Below, piece by piece: positions 1-6,518 of a stretch of 17,176 nt of DNA; the first letter of the stretch is position 1, and each line of letters starts with the position of its first letter. The notes under the pieces were generated by a model. The model was not told the origin of the DNA. It made no database searches and worked only from the letters and a program-made list of their open reading frames with translations. Made by a program: the position numbers and the translations under genes. The stretch lies in the NCBI GenBank assembly GCA_937928195.1, contig CALEYZ010000081.1, forward strand, positions 1 through 17,176, in the 5' to 3' direction. The stretch comes from an uncultured Limnohabitans sp. GTDB lineage: Bacteria > Pseudomonadota > Gammaproteobacteria > Burkholderiales > Burkholderiaceae_C.

Positions 1-365
1 AGGTGTACATCGTGACAACCGACACACACTTTTCACACAAAGTGTGGCACGAGACTTCGCCCGCTGTGGGCAAAGCCAAGTTCCCATTGGTGGGCGACCC
101 TACTCACCAATTGACCAATGCTTTTGGCGTGCACATTGCTGAAGAAGGCTTGGCATTGCGCGGTACCTTCATCATCAACCCCGAAGGCATCATCAAGACC
201 ATGGAAGTGCATTCCAACGAAATCGCACGTGACGTGTCTGAAACATTGCGCAAGTTGACTGCTGCCCAGTACACAGCTGCAAACCCAGGTCAAGTGTGCC
301 CTGCGAAGTGGAAAGAAGGCGCTAAGACTTTGACACCTTCATTGGACTTGGTCGGCAAGATCTAA
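1..365 (+). CDS. ahpC: AhpC peroxiredoxin, 3' part only (5' end outside window)
   Basis: C-terminal roughly 120 residues of a typical 2-Cys peroxiredoxin of the AhpC/Prx1 family. It reduces H2O2, organic peroxides and peroxynitrite in the cytosol and is re-reduced by AhpF. The reading frame is already open at the left edge, and the GTG at position 3 is an internal valine codon, not a start. Visible family marks are the STDTHFSHKVWH-like segment, the conserved RGTFIINPEG strand, and the C-terminal motif VCPAKWKEG, whose Cys is the resolving cysteine. The peroxidatic Cys lies upstream of the window. The stop TAA is at 363-365. ahpF follows on the same strand, which confirms the assignment. Confidence 0.96.
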   Translation, partial: VYIVTTDTHFSHKVWHETSPAVGKAKFPLVGDPTHQLTNAFGVHIAEEGLALRGTFIINPEGIIKTMEVHSNEIARDVSETLRKLTAAQYTAANPGQVCPAKWKEGAKTLTPSLDLVGKI

Positions 366-570
366 TTTCAAAAACAGATCGGCGCTGTGAAAGCGGTGCC
401 GATCACCTCAAGGCCCTGACAACAGGGCGTTGAGGGAAGGGCATCTGGTCAAAACCTGGCTGTGTGTCTTGCCCTCAACTTCCCCTTTAAGTCGCAGCTG
501 AAAGACCCATGTTCAAGCGTGGGTCTGGCAGCGCATCGACTCGAAACTGACACCGCATTAGGAGCACCCC
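366..570 (+). other. ahpC-ahpF intergenic region with three inverted repeats
   Basis: 205 bp without a gene. It holds GATCGGC (377-383) pairing with GCCGATC (398-404), GCCCTG (413-418) pairing with CAGGGC (423-428) across an ACAA loop, and AGACCCA (503-509) pairing with TGGGTCT (520-526). A longer-range pairing of GTTGAGGG (429-436) with CCCTCAAC (472-479) is also possible. None is followed by a clear T-run, so these are not classical terminators. They could be partial attenuators or 3'-end stabilisers that set a high AhpC to AhpF ratio. That role is inference; the repeats themselves are seen directly. Confidence 0.55.
560..564 (+). promoter_or_regulatory. Ribosome binding site of ahpF
   Basis: AGGAG lies six bases before the ATG at 571. 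It is a near-ideal Shine-Dalgarno sequence and fixes the ahpF start. Confidence 0.8.
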
Positions 571-2136
571 ATGTTAGATGACACACTCAAATCGCAATTG
601 CAAACTTACCTTGGCATGCTGCGCGCGCCCATTCGTTTGATCGCCTCCTTGGACGACAGCGAGACCGGCGTGGAAATGCGCAGCTTGCTTGAAACCATTG
701 TCAGCTTGTCTGACAAAGTCAGCTTGGACACTTCTGGTGACGACGCACGCAAACCGTCCTTCGTGGTGGCACGCAATGGTGAAGCGCAGGGCGTTCGTTT
801 CGCGGGCTTGCCTTTGGGCCACGAGTTCACCTCTTTGGTCTTGGCCTTGCTCTGGACGGGAGGCCATCCACCCAAGGTTGAGCAAGATGTGCTGGATGCC
901 ATCAAGGCCTTGGACGGCGATTTCAACTTCGAGGTCTACATGTCCTTGTCGTGCCACAACTGCCCCGACGTTGTGCAGGCCTTGTCGCTCATGGCCATCT
1001 TCAATCCCAAAGTTCAGACGGTGGTGATTGAAGGCGGTGCCTTCCAACAAGAAGTGACAGAGCGCGAAATCATGGCAGTGCCCATGGTGTTCCTGAATGG
1101 CAAAGTGTTTGGTTCAGGTCGCATGAGCGTCGAAGAGATCGTGGCCAAATTGGACACGGGCGCAGCAGACCGTGAAGCCGCCAAACTGAGTGCCAAAGAA
1201 GCTTTCGATGTGTTGATAGTGGGCGGTGGCCCAGCAGGTGCTGCAGCCGCTGTGTATGCTGCACGCAAAGGCATTCGCGTGGGGGTGGCCGCAGAACGTT
1301 TTGGCGGCCAAGTGAACGACACCATGGCCATTGAAAATTACATTTCTGTTTTAGAAACCGATGGTCCCAAGTTTGGTGCCGCCTTGGAAGCACAAGTGCG
1401 TCACTACGGTGTCGACATCATGAATTTGCAGAAGGCTGCCAAAGTGGTACCAGCCACTCAGCCAGGCGGATTGATTCAAGTGCAGATGGAAAACGGTGGC
1501 GCCCTGAGTGCCCGTACCGTGATCTTGTCAACCGGCGCTCGCTGGCGCAATGTCAATGTGCCTGGCGAACAAGCATACAAAAACAAAGGGGTGGCGTACT
1601 GCCCGCATTGCGATGGTCCTTTGTTCAAAGGCAAGCGAACCGCCGTCATTGGTGGTGGCAACTCTGGCATTGAAGCGGCCATTGACTTGGCCGGCATTGT
1701 GGCGCACGTTACGGTCATTGAATTTGCCGATCAACTGAAAGCCGATGCGGTGCTGGTGAACAAGCTCAAGAGCTTGAACAATGTGACCATTCACACCAAT
1801 GCACAAACCACCGAAATTACGGGTGACGGCAGTGTGGTGAATGGCATTCGTTTCAAAGACCGTGCTTCAGGAGAAGAACATCACGTCGCCTTAGAAGGTG
1901 TGTTCGTTCAAATTGGTTTGGTGCCCAACACCGAATTCTTGAAAGACACCATCGAGCTGAGCAAATTTGGTGAAATCGTGGTGGACGCCAAAGGCCACAC
2001 CAATGTGCCTGGTGTGTTTGCTGCGGGCGATTGCACCACCGTGCCTTACAAACAAATTGTGATTGCGGCCGGTGAGGGCGCCAAAGCGGCACTCAGCGCG
2101 TTTGATCACCTGATTCGGACGCCGGTTGCGGCTTGA
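571..2136 (+). CDS. ahpF: Alkyl hydroperoxide reductase subunit F
   Basis: FAD-containing, NAD(P)H-dependent disulfide reductase that passes electrons to AhpC. At 521 residues it matches the usual AhpF length. The N-terminal double thioredoxin-like domain (about 1-200) carries the redox pair C128-H-N-C131. A short linker leads to the thioredoxin-reductase-like part, with the FAD Rossmann motif GGGPAG (218-223), the catalytic pair C344-P-H-C347 followed by D, and the pyridine-nucleotide motif GGGNSG (361-366). A second FAD segment, GVFAAGDCTTVPYKQ, is near the C terminus. All key cysteines are present, so the protein should be active. It lies downstream of ahpC on the same strand, as in many proteobacteria. 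Its last 44 bases overlap the 3' end of the convergent DUF423 gene. Peroxide control, for example by OxyR, is likely but would act upstream of ahpC, outside the window. Confidence 0.97.
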   Translation: MLDDTLKSQLQTYLGMLRAPIRLIASLDDSETGVEMRSLLETIVSLSDKVSLDTSGDDARKPSFVVARNGEAQGVRFAGLPLGHEFTSLVLALLWTGGHPPKVEQDVLDAIKALDGDFNFEVYMSLSCHNCPDVVQALSLMAIFNPKVQTVVIEGGAFQQEVTEREIMAVPMVFLNGKVFGSGRMSVEEIVAKLDTGAADREAAKLSAKEAFDVLIVGGGPAGAAAAVYAARKGIRVGVAAERFGGQVNDTMAIENYISVLETDGPKFGAALEAQVRHYGVDIMNLQKAAKVVPATQPGGLIQVQMENGGALSARTVILSTGARWRNVNVPGEQAYKNKGVAYCPHCDGPLFKGKRTAVIGGGNSGIEAAIDLAGIVAHVTVIEFADQLKADAVLVNKLKSLNNVTIHTNAQTTEITGDGSVVNGIRFKDRASGEEHHVALEGVFVQIGLVPNTEFLKDTIELSKFGEIVVDAKGHTNVPGVFAAGDCTTVPYKQIVIAAGEGAKAALSAFDHLIRTPVAA

Positions 2137-2530
2137 GCTTTCGCAGATAAGCCAAGCCCAAGGCCAACCAGCCTAAGATGAAACAGGTGCCGCCCCACGG
2201 CACCAGGGCACGGAAGGTTTGGATGTCGTGCCAAGCCCGTAGCAATATGTTGCACGAGAACAGAAGGCTGCCCAGTATGAACAAAACGCCTGCCACCCGC
2301 AGGCGTTTTTCTTGTGGCCTGTAATTCAACAGAATGCCCACCAGAATCAAACCCAAGGCATGGAATTGCATCAAATGCAGGGCCGATTGAACCATGGCCG
2401 GTGAACTGCCGTATAAACTCTGGCCATGCGCTGCATAGGCAGATGCAATCACCGAAATGGCCGCAGAAAAAGCGCCAAAGGCAATGAAGCCTGAAGGCCA
2501 GCGTGAAGCGTGTGTGGTGCTGTTTTCCAT
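2093..2530 (-). CDS. DUF423 family small integral membrane protein
   Basis: 145-residue inner-membrane protein of the DUF423 (YgdD-like) family, whose biochemical role is unknown. Four hydrophobic helices can be seen at about residues 13-33, 48-68, 79-101 and 110-130. The family signature is present: an AAHG segment after helix 1, HALGLILVG in helix 2, a LFILGSLLFSCNIL stretch in helix 3, and the PWGGTCFILGWLAL motif in helix 4. The start ATG at 2530-2528 has GAGG about ten bases upstream on the minus strand. The C-terminal tail after helix 4 (KLKPQPASESGDQTR) is polar and is encoded antisense to the end of ahpF, giving a 44-bp convergent overlap. The divergent patatin gene starts about 47 bp away, so both promoters must share a very small region. 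Confidence 0.88.
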   Translation of the reverse strand: MENSTTHASRWPSGFIAFGAFSAAISVIASAYAAHGQSLYGSSPAMVQSALHLMQFHALGLILVGILLNYRPQEKRLRVAGVLFILGSLLFSCNILLRAWHDIQTFRALVPWGGTCFILGWLALGLAYLRKLKPQPASESGDQTR

Positions 2531-2533
2531 TTT

Positions 2534-2546
2534 TTGAGATCCTCAA
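2534..2546. promoter_or_regulatory. Small palindrome between divergent DUF423 and patatin genes
   Basis: TTGAG-ATC-CTCAA is a perfect 5+5 bp inverted repeat in the 47-bp divergent gap, next to the DUF423 start. It overlaps the likely DUF423 ribosome binding site on the minus strand (GAGG). It could be an operator or a translation-masking hairpin, but short palindromes like this also occur by chance. Confidence 0.25.
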
Positions 2547-2577
2547 TCGTCTGTCCATCATTATGCAAGTCAAGCTC

Positions 2578-3558
2578 ATGTCTGCGCGCTGTTTGAATCG
2601 CCTCCCAAGGTGGCTGTCTCGGAGGTCGGCGTTGCTGGGACTTGCGAGTGCCTTGTTGTTGGCCGGTTGTGCCAGTGTCAAAGCGCCAGAAGTTGGCCCC
2701 TCTAAAACCAATCAAAGTTCAGCCGATGCCACCAGTGTGACCGCAACGGCAGAGCCACCTGCGCCACCTAAAGTTCTGCACTTAGGATTGGCATTGGGCG
2801 GTGGTGCTGCACGGGGTTTTGCCCATGTCGGTGTCATTCAAGTGCTGGAAGAAGCGGGCATTCAACCCGAGTTGGTGGTGGGTACATCGGCAGGCAGTTT
2901 GGTCGCTTCTTTGTACGCCAGTGGCAAAAGCAGCGCACAACTCAAGCGCATCGCTGAGACCATGGAAGAGGCAGAAATCACCGACTGGATGATGCCCATC
3001 CTAAACCGTGGTGCATTGCGTGGCGAAGCCTTAGCGCGCTATGTCAACACCCAGGTAGGGGGGCGTTTGATTGAGCAAATGAAAATACCTTTGGGCATTG
3101 TGGCCACAGATTTGCACAGTGGCGAGCCTGTGTTATTCCGTCGTGGCAACACAGGTTCTGCCGTCCGTGCTTCAAGTGCGGTGCCTGCTGTTTTTCAACC
3201 CGTCAAAATTGGGGCGAGAGAGTATGTGGATGGGGGGCTGGTGTCGCCAGTGCCTGTCCGCCAAGCGCGAGACATGGGGGCCAATGTGGTGATCGCTGTG
3301 GACATTTCGACCGATCCAGAAGGCAGTCCAGCCTCTGACACGTTTCAAATCCTGATGCAAACTTTCAACATCATGGGCAAAAGTTTGAACACCGTGTTGT
3401 TGAAGGATGCCGATGTGGTGGTTAAACCTGCTTTGATGGGGGTTAAAAGTGCGGACTTTGCGGCGCGACGTCGATCGATAGAAGCGGGTCGTGAGGCGAT
3501 GCAGAAGCAGTTGCCACGACTGAAAGAAATTTTGGCGGGCTATGCAGCCAAACCTTGA
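2578..3558 (+). CDS. Patatin-like phospholipase, predicted lipoprotein
   Basis: Serine lipid acyl hydrolase of the bacterial patatin (RssA-like) family, probably acting on membrane lipids from the cell envelope. With the start at 2578 the protein has 326 residues and a lipoprotein signal: Arg-rich n-region, hydrophobic LLGLASALLLAG, and lipobox LAGC with acylated Cys31. A low-complexity Ser/Thr/Pro linker follows (about 32-68). Catalytic marks are the oxyanion loop GGGAARG (74-80), the nucleophile elbow GTSAG with Ser104, and the dyad Asp218 in DGG. The frame is open back to 2503 and another ATG exists at 2563. Starts before 2578 would put a non-signal-like extension ahead of the leader, and the 2503 start would also overlap the divergent gene. 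The start remains uncertain because no good Shine-Dalgarno is visible. The SRRSALLG n-region also resembles a twin-arginine signal. Confidence 0.9.
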   Translation: MSARCLNRLPRWLSRRSALLGLASALLLAGCASVKAPEVGPSKTNQSSADATSVTATAEPPAPPKVLHLGLALGGGAARGFAHVGVIQVLEEAGIQPELVVGTSAGSLVASLYASGKSSAQLKRIAETMEEAEITDWMMPILNRGALRGEALARYVNTQVGGRLIEQMKIPLGIVATDLHSGEPVLFRRGNTGSAVRASSAVPAVFQPVKIGAREYVDGGLVSPVPVRQARDMGANVVIAVDISTDPEGSPASDTFQILMQTFNIMGKSLNTVLLKDADVVVKPALMGVKSADFAARRRSIEAGREAMQKQLPRLKEILAGYAAKP

Positions 3559-3589
3559 GTACTGACCGAGCGAGGTCATCGAGGACGAA

Positions 3590-3617
3590 AAAAAAGCCGG
3601 TTGATACCGGCTTTTTT
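3590..3617. terminator. Bidirectional rho-independent terminator
   Basis: The stem AAAAAAGCCGG (3590-3600) pairs perfectly with CCGGCTTTTTT (3607-3617) around the loop TTGATA. It gives a T6 run on the plus strand and, with the flanking A-run 3588-3595, a T8 run on the minus strand. It lies between the convergent patatin and phasin genes and can serve both. Confidence 0.9.
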
Positions 3618-3626
3618 AATTTGACA

Positions 3627-3647
3627 GTGACTTGGCTTGCAAGTCAC
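3627..3647. repeat. Inverted repeat just downstream of the phasin stop
   Basis: GTGACTTG (3627-3634) pairs with CAAGTCAC (3640-3647) across a five-base loop. It lies between the phasin stop codon (3665) and the terminator at 3590-3617. A second hairpin in front of the terminator may protect the 3' end of the phasin transcript; this role is inference. Confidence 0.5.
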
Positions 3648-3664
3648 AGTCCGATCATTGCTGA

Positions 3665-4207
3665 TTAACGCTTTTTAGCGGCAGTCTTGGCAGTGTTCAC
3701 AGCTGTGTTGGTCACAGCAGCCATGTTGGCTTCGGCCATGTCAGTGGCTTGTTTCACAGCTTTTTGAACTGATTCGTAAGCGTTGTTAGCGGCAGACACG
3801 GCGCTCTTCATCACGGCAACGGCTGTCTCAGAGCCAGCAGGTGCGTTGGAAGTTGCAGAGTCAACCAAGTTAGCGAATTGCTTTTGAGCAGCAGCAGTTT
3901 GAGCTTCCAAAGCTTTGGTGAATTCGTTAGAAGTACCAGAAGCGATGTCATACAAGTGACGGCTGTAAGCCGCTGTTTTTTCGGCCAAAGGCTGGAACAA
4001 GTTGGCTTGCAAAGCCAACAACTCTTGTGCGTCTTTCACGCTCAAGGCAGCTTTGGTGCTTTGTGCAGACTCGCTCAAAGCAGCTTTGGTGGCAGTCAGG
4101 TTCAATTCGACCAATTTCTCAACGCCTTCGAAGGCTTTGGATGTCAAACCGAAGAGGGTTTCGACATTGGCTTTGTGGGATGCAACGATTTGTTCAGTGG
4201 TCATCAT
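3665..4207 (-). CDS. Phasin family protein (PHA granule-associated)
   Basis: 180-residue amphipathic, Ala-rich helical protein of the phasin family. Such proteins coat polyhydroxyalkanoate granules and control their size and number. The N-terminal TTEQIVASHKANVETLFGLTSKAFEGVEKLVELNL block is characteristic of burkholderial phasins, followed by a long heptad-like helix region (about 35-120) and an Ala/Lys-rich C-terminal tail ending TAKTAAKKR. There is no Cys, signal peptide or membrane helix. Two tandem ATGs (4207 and 4204) follow GGAG (4216-4213). The spacing is five bases to the first and eight to the second, so either may be used. The gene is divergent from a deacylase operon, with PhaR-like palindromes in the shared region. 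No PHA synthase or depolymerase is in the window. Confidence 0.92.
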   Translation of the reverse strand: MMTTEQIVASHKANVETLFGLTSKAFEGVEKLVELNLTATKAALSESAQSTKAALSVKDAQELLALQANLFQPLAEKTAAYSRHLYDIASGTSNEFTKALEAQTAAAQKQFANLVDSATSNAPAGSETAVAVMKSAVSAANNAYESVQKAVKQATDMAEANMAAVTNTAVNTAKTAAKKR

Positions 4208-4212
4208 GATTT

Positions 4213-4216
4213 CTCC
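4213..4216 (-). promoter_or_regulatory. Ribosome binding site of phasin gene
   Basis: GGAG, read on the minus strand, lies five bases before the first ATG and eight before the second. The spacing slightly favours the second ATG. Confidence 0.7.
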
Positions 4217-4281
4217 ATTAATTTAAAAAAGTTTCAAAGGACTGCTCCGAACCGGCTTTGCTTAACGCTTGGCCTAACATC

Positions 4282-4298
4282 TTGTTGCAGTGCAGCAT
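4282..4298. promoter_or_regulatory. Candidate PhaR-type operator, copy 1
   Basis: TTGTTGCAGTGCAGCAT contains the near-palindrome TGTTGC-N3-GCAGCA (4283-4297). Its core TTGC-N3-GCAG closely matches the CTGC-N3-GCAG pattern I recall for the PHA regulator PhaR. It lies about 75-90 bp upstream of the phasin start, where a phasin promoter and operator are expected. A second copy with only two base differences lies at 4341-4357, in the spacer and adjoining base. The repeat is seen directly; PhaR binding is inference. Confidence 0.6.
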
Positions 4299-4340
4299 GG
4301 ATCGAATTTTAGGGACTCTGAAGCCAATTACAAGGGTTTT

Positions 4341-4357
4341 TTGTTGCGATGCAGCAT
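4341..4357. promoter_or_regulatory. Candidate PhaR-type operator, copy 2
   Basis: TTGTTGCGATGCAGCAT is the second copy of the 17-bp near-palindrome, with centre-to-centre distance 59 bp from copy 1. It lies 45 bp upstream of the preferred deacylase start at 4403. It also contains an in-frame ATG at 4349, which I think is part of the operator and not a true start. It may control the six-gene operon, the phasin gene, or both. Confidence 0.5.
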
Positions 4358-4402
4358 TTTAGAGTCGGCGTTCTAGAAATTGAAATTAGTCACAATCGGG
4401 TC

Positions 4403-5332
4403 ATGAAGGCCTTCTATTCAGATCATTTTGTGCTTCCCTTGCCAGAGGGACACCGCTTTCCCATGGCCAAGTACAGCATGCTCAGAGAGCGGGTGGCATT
4501 TGAGCTGACGGGCATTGAAATGCTGGAAGCACCGGCGGCCACAGAGGGGGAGTTGGCCTTGGCGCACAGCCCCAACTATGTCCATGCCGTCAAAACGGGC
4601 GGACTCAGCCCTCAGGCGCTGCGGGAAATTGGTTTTCCTTGGACCCCTGCCATGGCTGAGCGTTCCGTTCGGTCTGCCGGTGCCTCTATCGCGGCGGCCA
4701 GAGCGGCCATGCGGGAAGGGATTGCAGGCAATTTAGCGGGGGGAACCCACCATGCCAGCGCCGACCAAGGGGGTGGATTTTGTGTGTTCAACGACATTGC
4801 GGTCACAGCCAGGGTGCTTCAAATGGAGCATTTCCGGGCCGCTAAGCAGGTGCTGCAAGTCTTGGTGATTGATCTGGATGTGCACCAAGGCAATGGAACG
4901 GCGGCTATTTTTGCCAATGACCCCAGTGTCTTCACGCTGTCTTTGCACGGTGAGAAGAACTTTCCTTTCCGCAAAGTCGACAGCGATTTGGACGTTGGAT
5001 TGCCAGATGGGTGCTCAGACGATGCCTACTTGGCAGCGCTAGACGGCGCTTTCAACCAAGTCTTGGACCGCTTCCAACCGAAGTTTGTCATCTATTTGGC
5101 CGGCGCCGATGCCCACGAAGGCGATCGTTTAGGTCGGCTTAAGCTGACAGAGGCGGGCATGAAAGCCCGAGATCAACGGGTCTTTGATTGGGTTCTAACC
5201 CTTGGCTTGCCGATGTTCATTTGCATGGGCGGCGGCTATGGCCGCGATTTGACGCAAACGGTGCAGGTGCAAATGAACACATGGCGACTTGCGTTTGAGC
5301 ACTGGCTTCACTGGCAAAATCGGGGCCTATGA
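4403..5332 (+). CDS. Histone deacetylase family protein (zinc amidohydrolase)
   Basis: 309-residue member of the HDAC/acetylpolyamine amidohydrolase/AcuC superfamily. These zinc enzymes hydrolyse acyl amides such as acetyl-lysine or acetylpolyamines; the substrate here is unknown. The preferred start is ATG 4403, giving MKAFYSDHFVLPLPEGHRFP, the usual N terminus of this bacterial subfamily. The ATG at 4349 adds 18 unrelated residues and lies inside a repeated operator-like motif. Active-site residues are intact: the general-base pair His116-His117 in GGTHHA, zinc ligands Asp159 and His161 in DLDVHQGNG, the third ligand Asp236 in AGADAHEGD, and catalytic Tyr279 in GGGYGRD. It is the first gene of a six-gene overlapping run, and its stop overlaps the next start as ATGA. 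No clear Shine-Dalgarno is visible. Confidence 0.93.
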   Translation: MKAFYSDHFVLPLPEGHRFPMAKYSMLRERVAFELTGIEMLEAPAATEGELALAHSPNYVHAVKTGGLSPQALREIGFPWTPAMAERSVRSAGASIAAARAAMREGIAGNLAGGTHHASADQGGGFCVFNDIAVTARVLQMEHFRAAKQVLQVLVIDLDVHQGNGTAAIFANDPSVFTLSLHGEKNFPFRKVDSDLDVGLPDGCSDDAYLAALDGAFNQVLDRFQPKFVIYLAGADAHEGDRLGRLKLTEAGMKARDQRVFDWVLTLGLPMFICMGGGYGRDLTQTVQVQMNTWRLAFEHWLHWQNRGL

Positions 5333-5787
5333 CCTCAACCGAATCTCAGCCGCTCAAAGCCAAACCAGCGCCTTTGCCGCGAAGTGCTTATCGTGCCTTT
5401 AGACCGATCACCACCCGTTGGATGGACAACGATGTGTATGGCCATGTGAACAATGTCGTTTATTACAGTTGGTTTGACACCGCTGTGAATGCGCACTTGA
5501 TCGAGCAGGGCGTCTTGGACATCCATCAGGGCGACACCATCGGTTTGGTGGTGGAGACGCAATGCAATTATTTTGCGCCACTGGCATTTCCACAAACCAT
5601 TGAGGCGGGCATTCGTGTGGCGCACCGCGGAACCTCGAGTGTGCGTTATGAAGTTGGATTGTTTGCACAAGGCGAAGCACTCACTGCTGCGCGTGGCCAC
5701 TTTGTGCACGTGTATGTCAACAAAGAAACGCGCCGTCCACAAGCTCTCCCCACATCCTTTATTCAAGTCTTGGAGACCCTCTCATGA
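5329..5787 (+). CDS. Hotdog-fold acyl-CoA thioesterase (4HBT/YbgC-like)
   Basis: 152-residue single hotdog domain of the 4-hydroxybenzoyl-CoA thioesterase family, which hydrolyses acyl-CoA or aryl-CoA thioesters in the cytosol. The family motif TTRWMDNDVYGHVNNVVYYSWFD is at residues 28-50, with Asp35 in the position of the catalytic aspartate of 4HBT. The helix that follows and the VGLVVETQCNYFAPL-type strand are as expected. The first 25 residues are a Pro-rich extension. The start overlaps the deacylase stop (ATGA at 5329-5332), and its own stop overlaps the nitroreductase start. The acyl specificity cannot be read from the sequence. Pairing with a deacylase suggests both act on the same acyl metabolite pool, which is inference. 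Confidence 0.9.
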   Translation: MTSTESQPLKAKPAPLPRSAYRAFRPITTRWMDNDVYGHVNNVVYYSWFDTAVNAHLIEQGVLDIHQGDTIGLVVETQCNYFAPLAFPQTIEAGIRVAHRGTSSVRYEVGLFAQGEALTAARGHFVHVYVNKETRRPQALPTSFIQVLETLS

Positions 5788-6518
5788 AAGAACTCACTTC
5801 ATCACAAGTTAGCACAGTGGTGGCCGATGCCCACAGCGTCGATGCCGCCATCTTGAGTCGATTTTCGGCTCGTGCATTCTTAAACAAACCTGTTGAAAAA
5901 TCAGTGTTGGAAGATTTGCTCCAAGTGGCTGCTCGTGCGCCCAGTGGGACCAACACACAACCATGGAAAGTCTATGTGGTGCAAGGCGCCACCAAAGACA
6001 ACTTGGTGAGCGAAGTGTGCGAGGCCCACAATGCCATGGCGGCCAACCCCGCCTTGGCGGCAGACTACGCGGAAGAATACGACTACTACCCCAGCAAATG
6101 GGTCAGCCCTTTCATTGACCGCCGCCGGGAGTGTGGCTTTGGTTTGTATGGTGTGTTGGGCATTGGCAAAGGTGACAAAGAAAAAATGCATTTGCAACAC
6201 CAACAAAATTTCCGTTTCTTTGGCGCGCCTGTAGGCTTGATCTTCACGATTGACAAGGTGATGGGCCGCGGCAGTTTGTTGGACTACGGCATGTTCTTGC
6301 AAAGTGTGATGTTGGCAGCGCGTGCTCGTGGCTTGCACACATGCCCGCAAGCTGCATGGAATAACTTTGCCAAAATCATTTTCAAGCACATTGGTGCGGG
6401 TGACAATGAAATGATTGTGTGCGGCATGTCGCTGGGCTATGCAGATGAATCCGCTTTGGTGAACACTTTCAAAACAACCCGCGTGGATGCACGCGACTTC
6501 ACACATTGGGTTGAATGA
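5784..6518 (+). CDS. Nitroreductase family FMN-dependent oxidoreductase
   Basis: 244-residue protein of the NfsB/FRase-like nitroreductase superfamily. These are homodimeric FMN enzymes that transfer hydride from NAD(P)H to nitroaromatics, quinones or other electrophiles. The FMN phosphate-binding RFSARAF segment is at residues 26-32, and the second FMN loop ARAPSGTNTQPW at 50-61. The C-terminal region has MIVCGMSLGYAD, the usual final strand with the GYAD turn. The insert of about 50 residues with acidic and Tyr-rich content (AADYAEEYDYYPSKW) is typical of the 230-250-residue subgroup. A GGAGA stretch lies about seven bases before the start, which overlaps the thioesterase stop (ATGA). The stop overlaps the permease start. 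The physiological substrate is unknown. Confidence 0.9.
   Translation: MKELTSSQVSTVVADAHSVDAAILSRFSARAFLNKPVEKSVLEDLLQVAARAPSGTNTQPWKVYVVQGATKDNLVSEVCEAHNAMAANPALAADYAEEYDYYPSKWVSPFIDRRRECGFGLYGVLGIGKGDKEKMHLQHQQNFRFFGAPVGLIFTIDKVMGRGSLLDYGMFLQSVMLAARARGLHTCPQAAWNNFAKIIFKHIGAGDNEMIVCGMSLGYADESALVNTFKTTRVDARDFTHWVE

Noticed and set aside
2503..2577. Upstream start of the patatin gene at 2503
   Set aside because: It would overlap the divergent DUF423 gene and place a non-signal-like segment ahead of the lipoprotein leader.
4349..4402. Upstream ATG for the deacylase at 4349
   Set aside because: It lies inside the repeated near-palindrome and adds 18 residues absent from the usual N terminus of this family. 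ATG 4403 fits better.
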